DNA of 22,483 nucleotides from Saccoglossus kowalevskii (taxonomy: Eukaryota; Hemichordata; Enteropneusta; Harrimaniidae), in the NCBI RefSeq assembly GCF_000003605.2, contig NW_003143804.1, positions 18,275 to 40,757 on the forward strand, in the 5' to 3' direction. Shown one piece after another: positions 1-7,675 of this stretch. The notes under the pieces were generated by a model. It was not told where the DNA came from, made no database searches, and saw nothing but the letters and a program-made list of their open reading frames with translations. Numbering within the stretch: the first letter of the stretch is position 1; each line of letters opens with the position of its first letter. The translations under genes and the position numbers were made by a program.

Positions 1-245
1 TCCACATGTAGTACCTATATATGTAATATCAAAGCAATTGGACTTGCGGTTTTTAACAAGAAGTTGAAAATTTCACTTTTTACTAAAAATGACAAAAATA
101 TTCACCAAAATTAGAGAATTGAAGATATCATCATGAAATGAACAAATCTGAGAGAGGTCTACCCAAGGTACATATACACCAAGTATCAAAGCATTCAGGC
201 TTGTAGTTTTCAAGAAGAAGTCGAAAAAGTAAAACATTGACACGG
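1..245 (+). repeat. 157-bp tandem repeat array, left end (about 1.5 units)
   Basis: The window opens inside a tandem repeat. The landmark GGACTTG at 40-46 recurs as AGGCTTG at 197-203, exactly 157 bp later, and the sequence between is recognisably the same unit, with the second copy diverged. The same 157-bp unit makes up the last 650 bp of the window in the same orientation. The array decays into a GACGGACGAC-rich junction near 240-257. No coding capacity is credible: the small minus-strand frame across it is a by-product of the repeat. The family is not named. Confidence 0.9.
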
Positions 246-620
246 ACGACGGACGACTAAGGCAGTTTGAGTTGAATTCAAAATTTTGCACCTTTTAGCA
301 CATTACTGTACATAAATATGCAATGCCATTATAGAAGGAAATTTCCCGTAGTTAAAAAAAAATCTTCAATTTTTTGAACATTCCAATTCAATAATGATGT
401 ATGATTTCTTTCATATATGTCAGTAACATTTTTAGATATACCGGGGTAAAGAAATATTTTCACCATAGAAACCAGCACAAAATGTAAAATTTTAACCACT
501 TTCTGTGATTTTTTTTTTTTTCATTTTCGGTATTCTGACAGCATGAACCCATAACATTAAAAGCTTTAAAAAGATGAAATAAATAATCTTCAATTCAGTA
601 GAACCTCTTTATGACATTCA
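246..620 (+). repeat. Dispersed repeat body, left copy
   Basis: This segment matches 20940-21290 in the same orientation and order. Shared landmarks include TTTGAGTTGAAT, a CACATAAAT-GCAATG-CATTAT block, an ACTTCCC/ATTTCCC block, TTTCACCATAGAAAC and CAATTCAGT. Identity is clearly partial, so these are old copies. Here it directly follows the 157-bp tandem units, suggesting that tandem units plus body form one composite element. I see no reverse transcriptase or transposase fragment, so the class is unknown; a non-autonomous element with internal satellite-like units is one possibility. Confidence 0.7.
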
Positions 621-901
621 CTGACACTAATTTTCACGAAATTCATTGATCGCATCTCTCATTCTCAAAACCACAATAAATTTTCTTTGATTCGTCCAAT
701 TTGCGAAATTAAAGCAGTTTAGAGTATTCAATTTCATTTTAGAGCAAAGATTACTGATAAAATCCTTTGATGTGGGAAGTCCTGTTTCCAAGCAGCATAG
801 AAGTGAAAACCTTATAAAAAAGCCAATTTTTGATATGGCAGGAAATGTGTAAGGTTAAAGTGCCTCTTTTAGCTTGAAACACCATATTAAAAGTATTCTG
901 G

Positions 902-1015
902 GTGTCTAGGGACCTGCAGGCGGTGTATAGAACTGAAAACGTTATGAGTTATATGATTGTTATCAGTTCTGAGTGCCACAGTCATCACATTGCCTGGTGA
1001 TAGGTCCCAAGACAC
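902..1015. repeat. 114-bp imperfect inverted repeat (stem-loop)
   Basis: The outer arms pair GTGTCT-A-GGGACCT (902-915) with its reverse complement at 1002-1015, a 14-bp stem with one mismatch. Five further bases, CAGGC (917-921), pair with GCCTG (992-996). An inner perfect 8-bp stem pairs AGAACTGA (929-936) with TCAGTTCT (963-970). The internal loops are asymmetric (about 7 versus 21 nt). It could be a relic of a short foldback transposon or a structured RNA. I see no clear target-site duplication, and no function is assigned. Confidence 0.75.
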
Positions 1016-1204
1016 TGTACAATGCCTGTAAAATACATTGATTGTTCACACAACATTTGAACTTGCAATAGAGTAAAAAGTTAAATAATTCCTTTACATC
1101 AACTGCCATACTCATGTATCATATTTAGCTTTATTCTCTTCTACATGTGTAGAAACTACTAAAAAAGAATTGTCAAACATTGTTTAACGTTGCAATAAAG
1201 CAAT

Positions 1205-1337
1205 ATTCTATTCTATTCTATTCCATTCTACTCTATTCTATTCTATTCTATTCTATTCTATTCTATTCTATTCTATTCTATTCTATTCTATTCTATTCTA
1301 TTCTATTCTATTCCATTCTATTCTACTCTATTCTATT
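1205..1337 (+). repeat. TTCTA pentanucleotide microsatellite (about 26 copies)
   Basis: A near-perfect run of the 5-bp unit TTCTA has only a few substitutions (TTCCA and CTCTA variants near both ends). The 76-residue open frame across it (1180-1410) is a by-product of the repeat, reading as alternating YSILF, and is not a gene. The length is likely polymorphic between individuals. Confidence 0.97.
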
Positions 1338-1580
1338 TTCTCTACTAGTAGCATTTAAGGATTACAGGTGTGTTTCTATGAGAAAAACAAGTCATATTAT
1401 AATGATTTAGTGCACAACACATGCAATTTTTGATTTATATAATGCATTCCTACTGGAGATGTACTTCTAACAGAGCATACGTAGTATATTTTGCAACTTG
1501 AAATCATCTGGTGCATTTCAATAATTTGTACAGAACAAAAAAACAAAACATTTCTGTTACTTTCTCAAAGAACAAACACT

Positions 1581-1809
1581 TTAACCTTTTCACCACCAGT
1601 TCCCTCTTTTCATCACAAATTCACAAAATAGTCCCGTTTATAGTCCGCAATTCCCTTCAAAAGTTTGGGGCGAAAATATCCAAATTTTTTTGAGTAAAAA
1701 CTTGAAATTGACTTAAATTTTGTTTGTTGGCTCAAAAATTCATTTCCAGATTTATTGAAGAATATAAAAAAAAAATTTGGGCAAGAATGTCCAGGGGTGA
1801 AAAGGTTAA
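1581..1809. mobile_element. 229-bp TTAA-ended MITE, copy 1 (piggyBac-like ends)
   Basis: The ends are perfect terminal inverted repeats: TTAACCTTTTCACC at 1581-1594 and its reverse complement at 1796-1809. The symmetry extends one further base on each side. A second, diverged element of exactly the same length lies at 10087-10315 with the same internal order (CCAGTTCCCTC near the left end, TTTTTGAGTAAAAA, TTGGCTC, CCAGA-ATATTGAAGAATA, TTTGGG, GGTGAAAA). Insertion at TTAA with ends starting CC is what piggyBac-superfamily elements show, so a non-autonomous piggyBac-type MITE is the best inference. It encodes no transposase. Confidence 0.82.
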
Positions 1810-2250
1810 ATGTGTGTCTAAAGTTTGATGGAGTAAGTGTGATATTTTATAAAATCACAATTTTTTTCAAGAGGAAGTCATTTATATTAAATTTTAAACA
1901 GTTGCCTGACACCTAATACAATTCTTAACAAGCAGGACCATAAATAAAAACATGATGCGTAAACTGCAAACCCATATCAATCACACACATAGTAATCAAT
2001 GTTAGAGTGATATATGCGAGGCATGCTGGAATTTAACCGGGACAGAGAGGTTGATATGAATTAATGCTTTAATCAATAAAATGTGAAAACAAATATAAGA
2101 TTATTGGTCTATAGATTTCTAAAATAAGCCGTCTAATTTCTACTTACAGTGACAGAACAGTTTTTGCTGGAGACAATGTCATAAATTTTCATACACTAAA
2201 CACTACATTGCCAGCTAGCACTGATATTGTTTAAATTGTGCAGTTTTGAG
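1810..2250. other. Non-coding A+T-rich spacer
   Basis: I see no gene, RNA or clear repeat here. The last part leads into the open frame that runs into the minisatellite. There is no obvious promoter beyond generic A+T-rich sequence. Confidence 0.5.
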
Positions 2251-4083
2251 ATGAAGGGTAAATCAAATCAAAGTAATTGGTCCATATATTCATATTATTT
2301 TTCAAATTGTCATTTAAAGGTATCAACAGACAACATTAATTTCCTCTTGAATAATATCGGCAATGGCATGTTCCACTATGTCAACATTCAAACTGTGTCC
2401 ACATATCATAGTCTTACAGACCACACATTGAATGAAAACTTGAAATCTATAATTTACATCATGTCAGTTATACCAGGTATACCCAGGAATCACCTGGTAG
2501 TAATACCTAGGCATCACATGGTAGTAACACCTAGGCATCACATGGTAGTTATACCTAGGCATCACATGGTAGTTATACCTATGAATCACCTGGTAGTAAT
2601 ACCTAGGCATCACCTGGTAGTAATACCTAGGCATCACCTGGTAGTAACACCTAGGAATCTCCTGGTAGTAATATCTGGGCATCACCTCGTATTAATACCT
2701 AGGAATCACCTGGTAGTAATACCTTGGAATCACCTGGTAGTAATACCTTGGAATCACCTGGTAGTAATACCTAGGAATCACCTGGTAGTAATACCTAGAC
2801 ATCACCTGGTAGTATTACCTAGGCATCACCTGGTAGTTATACCTAGGCATCACCTGGTAGTAATACCTAGGAATCACCTGGTAGTAATACCTAGGCATCA
2901 CCTGGTAGTAATACACAGGTATCAATTGGTAGTTATACCTAGGCATCACCTGGTAGTTTCGCTTTGTGATCACCTGGTGGTAATACCTAGGTATCACCTG
3001 GTGGTAATACCTTGGAATCACCTGGTAGTTATACCTAGGCATCACCTGGTAGTAATACCTAGGAATCACCTGGTAGTTATACCTAGGAATCACCTGGTGG
3101 TAATACATAGGAATCACCTGATAGTAATACCTAGGTATCACCTGGTGGTAATACCTTGTGATCACCTGGTAGTAATACCAAGGAATCACCTGGTAGTAAT
3201 ACCTTGGAATCACCTGGTAGTTATACCTAGGCATCACCTGGTAGTAATACCTAGGAATCACCTGGTAGTAATACCTAGGCATCACCTGGTAGTTATACCT
3301 AGGCATCACCTGGTAGTAATACATAGGAATCACCTGATAGTAATACCTAGGAATCACCTGGTAGTTTCACCTTGTGATCACCTGGTGGTAATACCTAGGC
3401 ATCACCTGGTAGTAATACCTTGGAATCACCTGGTAGTTATACCTAGGCATCATCTAGTAGTAATACCTAGGAATCACCTGGTAGTAATACCTAGGAATCA
3501 CCTGGTAGTGATACCTGGGCATCACCTGGTAGTAATATCTAGGAATCACCTGGTAGTAATATCTAGGAATCACCTGGTAGTAATATCTAGGAATCACCTG
3601 GTAGTGATACCTAGGCATCACCTAGTAGTAATATCTAGGAATCACCTGGTAGTGATACCTGGGCATCACCTGGTAGTAATACTTAGGCATCATCTGGTAG
3701 TAATACCTAGGCATCACCTGGTGGTAATACCTAGGAATCACCTGGTAGTAATACCTAGACATCATCTAGTAGTGAGACCTAGGCATCACCTGGTAGTAAT
3801 ACCTAGGCATCACCTGGTAGTTATACCTAGGCATCACCTGGTAGTAATACCAAGGAATCACCTGGTAGTAATACCTAGGAATCACCTGGTAGTAATACCT
3901 AGACATCACCTGGTAGTAATACCTAGACATCAGCTAGTAGTAATACCTAGACATCACCTAGTAGTGAGACCTAGGCATCACCTGGTAGTAATACCTAAGC
4001 ATCACCTGGTAGTTATACCTAGGCATAACCTAGTAGTTATACCTAGGTATCACCTGGTAGTTATATCAGGCATCACCTGGTAG
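2251..4083 (+). CDS. Open frame: unique leader plus octapeptide-repeat minisatellite (doubtful gene)
   Basis: From the ATG at 2251 the frame is open for 610 codons. The first 71 codons or so are unique sequence (starting MKGKSNQSNWSIYSYY), and the rest is the octapeptide repeat HLVVIPRN/H, with variants such as IPWN, IPGH, ISRN and a recurrent VVSPCD unit. It ends at TAG 4081-4083 because one repeat unit lost a single base near 4064-4068; the same repeat frame continues shifted to 5348. There is no signal peptide, known domain or homologue that I recognise. A repeat unit that is a multiple of 3, whose + codons are almost all at least two changes from a stop, would stay open by chance. Codon-level variation is nevertheless mostly synonymous in the HLVVI part. 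It may be a repeat-protein exon, or simply a minisatellite. Confidence 0.15.
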   Translation: MKGKSNQSNWSIYSYYFSNCHLKVSTDNINFLLNNIGNGMFHYVNIQTVSTYHSLTDHTLNENLKSIIYIMSVIPGIPRNHLVVIPRHHMVVTPRHHMVVIPRHHMVVIPMNHLVVIPRHHLVVIPRHHLVVTPRNLLVVISGHHLVLIPRNHLVVIPWNHLVVIPWNHLVVIPRNHLVVIPRHHLVVLPRHHLVVIPRHHLVVIPRNHLVVIPRHHLVVIHRYQLVVIPRHHLVVSLCDHLVVIPRYHLVVIPWNHLVVIPRHHLVVIPRNHLVVIPRNHLVVIHRNHLIVIPRYHLVVIPCDHLVVIPRNHLVVIPWNHLVVIPRHHLVVIPRNHLVVIPRHHLVVIPRHHLVVIHRNHLIVIPRNHLVVSPCDHLVVIPRHHLVVIPWNHLVVIPRHHLVVIPRNHLVVIPRNHLVVIPGHHLVVISRNHLVVISRNHLVVISRNHLVVIPRHHLVVISRNHLVVIPGHHLVVILRHHLVVIPRHHLVVIPRNHLVVIPRHHLVVRPRHHLVVIPRHHLVVIPRHHLVVIPRNHLVVIPRNHLVVIPRHHLVVIPRHQLVVIPRHHLVVRPRHHLVVIPKHHLVVIPRHNLVVIPRYHLVVISGITW

Positions 4084-5291
4084 TAATACCTTGGAATCAC
4101 CTGGTAGTTATACCTAGGCATCACCTGGTAGTAATACCTAGGAATCACCTGGTAGTAATACCTAGGCATCACCTGGTAGTTATACCTAGGCATCACCTGG
4201 TAGTTATACCTAGGCATCACCTGGTAGTAATACATAGGAATCACCTGGTAGTAATACCTAGGAATCACCTGGTAGTAATACCTAGACATCACCTGGTAGT
4301 AATACCTAGGCATCACCTGGTAGTTTCACCTTGTGATCACCTGGTGGTAATACCTAGGCATCACCTGGTGGTAATACCTTGGAAGCACCTGGTAGTTATA
4401 CCTAGGCATCATCTAGTAGTAATACCTAGGAATCACCTGGTAGTGATATCTAGGAATCACCTGGTAGTTTCACCTTGTGATCACCTGGTGGTAATACCTA
4501 GGCATCACCTGGTGGTAATACCTTGGAAGCACCTGGTAGTTATACCTAGGCATCATCTAGTAGTTATACCTAGGCATCACCTGGTAGTGATATCTAGGAA
4601 TCACCTGGTAGTAATACCTAGGCATCACCTGGTAGTTATACCTAGGCATCACCTGGTAGTAATATCTAGGAATCACCTGGTAGTAATATCTAGGAATCAC
4701 CTGGTAGTGATGCCTAGGCATCACCTAGTAGTAATATCTAGGAATCACCTGGTAGTGATACCTGGGCATCACCTGGTAGTAATACTTAGGCATCATCTGG
4801 TAGTAATACCTAGGCATCACCTGGTGGTAATACCTAGGAATCACCTGGTAGTAATACCTAGACATCATCTAGTAGTGAGACCTAGGCATCACCTGGTAGT
4901 AATACCTAAGCATCACCTGGTAGTTATACCTAGGCATCACCTGGTAGTAATACCTAGGCATCACCTGGTAGTAATACCAAGGAATCACCTGGTAGTAATA
5001 CCTAGACATCACCTGGTAGTGATACCTGGGCATCACCTAGTAGTTATACCTAGGTATCACCTGGTAGTTATACCTAGGCATCACCTGGTAGCAATACTTA
5101 GGAATCACCTGGTAGTGATACCTGGGCATCACCTAGTAGTTATTCCTAGGTATCACCTGGTAGTTATACCTAGGCATCACCTGGTAGTAATACCTGGGCA
5201 TCACCTGGTAGTTATGCCTAGGCATCATATGGTAGTAATACCTAGGAATCACCTGGTAGTAATACCTAGGCATCACCTGGTAGTAATACAC
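2467..5291 (+). repeat. 24-bp minisatellite, about 117 units
   Basis: A typical unit is 2851-2874; it contains CACCTGG, a TAGTAATA-like middle and CCTAGG, ending AAT or CAT. Units follow each other without spacers across about 2.8 kb, and all phases stay in a 24-bp register apart from one 23-bp unit near 4064-4068. Recurrent unit variants (AGTAATA, AGTTATA, AGTGATA and GGTAATA middles; CCTAGG, CCTTGG, CCTGGG, CTTAGG and TCTAGG ends) are mixed through the array. Blocks of units are themselves duplicated. It has no conserved palindromic repeats separated by unique spacers, so it is not CRISPR. The array may be intronic, intergenic or coding. Confidence 0.97.
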
Positions 5292-5348
5292 ATGAGCAAT
5301 TGGTTGTCTAAGGACATTTTGTCCATAACGGCAACTAGTGCCACATGA
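4069..5348 (+). other. Shifted continuation of the octapeptide-repeat frame
   Basis: After the 1-nt deletion near 4064-4068 the HLVVIPRN/H reading is restored in the next frame. It runs without a stop to the end of the array and about 19 codons beyond it, into unique sequence, ending at TGA 5346-5348 (tail begins HMSNWLSKDILSITATSA). If the deletion were absent or a sequencing error, one frame of about 1,030 codons would run from 2251 to 5348. Whether it is translated is unknown. Confidence 0.2.
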
Positions 5349-5972
5349 CCATTCTAATTATTTGCCAAGTTACAGCATCTTGAAAAAATACCATCAAATT
5401 TCTGATGACCAATGAGGATCTGAATAATTAAATACCTTAGTAATAAGAGGAAGCTGCTATTATTTTCCCACTAACACAGAAAAACCAAGGGTACAATACA
5501 CACATTTCAATGTTATTAGGTGTTTACAATATAAGCATTGTCCAGTTCTACATTTTAGTAACTGTAAAGTAAACAACATACTAGGTGACCAGCTGTGATA
5601 CACTGAATGAGACGTACTGTACATACACACACTTGCAAATTGGCAAGATATGTGATCATGAGGGACTATCTTGCTGTGACCATGAGTATCCATGTATTTT
5701 TGCTGCAAGCAACTCACTGGGAGCCTGAATGAATCACAGCATAATGGCAAATGTCAGCAAATTTTGTGCATTAGGTTTTTCTCTATCTCTGACAAATATC
5801 AAATTGAGACATGACAAAATATGTTCTGGCTATCAATGCAAGGATTAAATACTTGCTATTTTAAACTGCTTTTATTTTTTTCTCTCTTTGTTAACTGTAC
5901 ATACAACTGTGCATTATTTGTGAACTGCTAAAGTAAGACCTAGTACTTTGGCAAAGACTGTGCAGTTTCAAG
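5349..5972. other. Non-coding spacer
   Basis: A+T-rich sequence between the minisatellite and the foldback element. A 96-codon minus-strand frame at 5460-5750 begins MPLCCDSFRLPVSCLQQKYM. It has no recognisable domain, no supporting splice signals and a length expected by chance, so I do not call it a gene. Confidence 0.5.
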
Positions 5973-6186
5973 ATACTGTAAAAGGGTTAATTATTCATTG
6001 GATTTTAAATTTTGCTTATTTCGCTGACTGGAAAATGTGCTAAATTAAAACACAGTGAATATGTAAAATTTAGCATAGAACACATTATCTAAATGATAAA
6101 ACAGTGAATTTAAAACCCACTGAATATGCCTGAAATGGCAAATCTGGGAAATTTTAACCCAGTGAAAATTAGTCATTTTACAGTAT
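5973..6186. mobile_element. 214-bp foldback/MITE-like element
   Basis: The two ends are inverted copies: ATACTGTAAAA at 5973-5983 and its reverse complement at 6176-6186. Weaker inverted similarity continues well inward; both arms carry, in order, a TAATT block, a CA(T/C)TGG block and a TTAAATTT-like block. Excluding the outer TA leaves CTGTAAAA termini flanked by TA on both sides, which is compatible with a Tc1/mariner-type TA duplication, although a longer terminal repeat cannot be excluded. No transposase is encoded. An 82-codon frame starting inside it at 6126 is not convincing. Confidence 0.65.
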
Positions 6187-6594
6187 TATGTGTGAAGTTG
6201 ACAACAACTACTCATCTACTGGAAAAGTTGACCAAGAATGAGGCTTCAATTCAAAACCCATATCAAGTAGAGCCTCTAACAACTGTTGTGATTGTAGATT
6301 CTGATGAAGGTTCTCGACCAAATATCTACTGGTACTTGTACATGCATCAGAATGATCATTTCAATGTCATGTGATGAGCATTAAATTATTAATGAACAAA
6401 TGACAGAGCATACAGTGGACCTTTTGTACTTATGTAAATTAACCTATATATAATGCAAGCCAAAGCCAGTTTTATCATTTTTAGAATGACATAATTCAAA
6501 CATTCTGTCTATCTATGCACATAAAGCAAAATTCTAAGCTCGAACAACTTGATTTATCCTATCACCCACCGACCATGCACTTGTTAAATTGTCG
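6187..6594. other. Non-coding spacer
   Basis: Nothing beyond A+T-rich sequence. The tail of the open frame that starts inside the upstream foldback element ends at 6374 without splice or domain support. Confidence 0.45.
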
Positions 6595-6785
6595 AAATAG
6601 CATTTTTGACCCCAAACGACAAGAATAATTGCTAAAAACTGGGAATTGGTGATAACATCATGAGATGGACAAATCTGATGGTGGGGCCAATGTATCAAAC
6701 ATATCAAAGCAATCTTGCCTTATTACCACATTGAAGAATAAAACCTAACTGTTGACTGACAACAGATGAACAGATAATCACTTAT
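6595..6785 (+). repeat. Diverged single copy of the 157-bp repeat family
   Basis: The order of blocks matches the end-of-window arrays: GACAA-AATA, CTAAAAACTG, GATAACATCATGAGATG-ACAAATCTGA, then GTATCAAACATATCAAAGCAA. It ends in a GACTGACAACAGATGAACAG stretch that parallels the GACGGACGAC junction at 240-257. It is much more diverged than the terminal arrays and appears as one unit, so it is an old dispersed copy in + orientation. Confidence 0.6.
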
Positions 6786-7471
6786 ATTTATACCTCCACT
6801 ATGTCATCTTCAATTTGGCAGCACATTAATTTATTATACCTTTTAAAAGTACATCTATCATATTCATATTTTGCGCACAATCTTTTCAAGTTAATTTTGC
6901 CCAACTCAGAGCTAATGAAACATAATACTTCTCAAAACCATACACAAGAAAATACCAAATTATAGCCATTGTTGGGGGAGACCAATTACTGCATTGCCAC
7001 GTGGAGCTTTTGTACAATTTATTCCATACAAATGTCAGATGACTTCTAAGGCACCTGGAAACGTATAATAACTATCATGTCAGGATAGAATTACTAGTTG
7101 GTACGGGTAATTGGAATAAATGTCTGACATTCTAAAATACAAATAATGAAAACCATAAATTATCTGATTGCTATGGAAACCAATCAGAATTAAGTAATTT
7201 AACAGGTATACGTACTAAAATTATTATGTAATCTGATAGGCTACTTATTATGGTACAAATTGTAAATTTAGTCACCTGGTATATACTGTATTTTCATTCA
7301 GATATAAATACACAGGGAGTAGGATCACCTTGTTCTGATACCGACGACAAGAACATAATACGTTCCCGATAAGCTTAATGCATGTTAATTTCTAAATCAT
7401 AAAGATGTGAAATATTATACATGTCAAATCTGCCTGCCTTATCAGAATATTACTTTCTACTACTAGAGATA
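6786..7471. other. Non-coding spacer
   Basis: Contains a short inverted repeat CTGATTG...CAATCAG near 7167-7190 and a CACCTGGTATA match near 7274, neither of which forms part of a larger structure. No gene is supported. Confidence 0.45.
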
Positions 7472-7675
7472 GCATAAACTGTTTCTATCACAGTTGATGA
7501 CTATATTTATGTTTTTGTTCTTTCTTACGTCTCAATTCCCTTTGCTGCCCCCTTCCCCAAATACATTATTGATGGAGTCTCCCAGACTGGTGAATATATT
7601 ATGCAGTGGTTCTCTGTGTCAATCCGTAGCATTTACATCACCAATATGATGGGAGACACGCTGCTATATTAGTAG
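7472..7675 (+). other. Exon-like open frame (low confidence)
   Basis: A stop-free frame runs from just after a TAA to TAG near 7675. Its second half reads KYIIDGVSQTGEYIMQWFSV followed by SIRSIYITNMMGDTLLY, which has protein-like residue composition. Within it a pyrimidine-rich tract at about 7519-7559 precedes a CTCCCAG that could be a 3' splice site, which would leave a short terminal exon starting TGEYIMQWF. I recognise no family. Frames of this length occur by chance in 22 kb of A+T-rich DNA, so it is a candidate only. Confidence 0.12.

Noticed and set aside
73-291. Minus-strand 72-residue ORF
   Set aside because: It lies within the 157-bp tandem units and their junction; no domain.
1180-1410. 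76-residue YSILF-repeat protein
   Set aside because: It is a translation of the TTCTA microsatellite.
2464-4316. Minus-strand YYYQV(I/M)PR repeat frames (2464-2685, 2815-3357, 4050-4316)
   Set aside because: They are the opposite-strand reading of the 24-bp array and are interrupted wherever a unit has CTA instead of CTG; the + frame explains them.
2467-5291. CRISPR array
   Set aside because: Units are contiguous with no unique spacers, and the sequence is eukaryotic.
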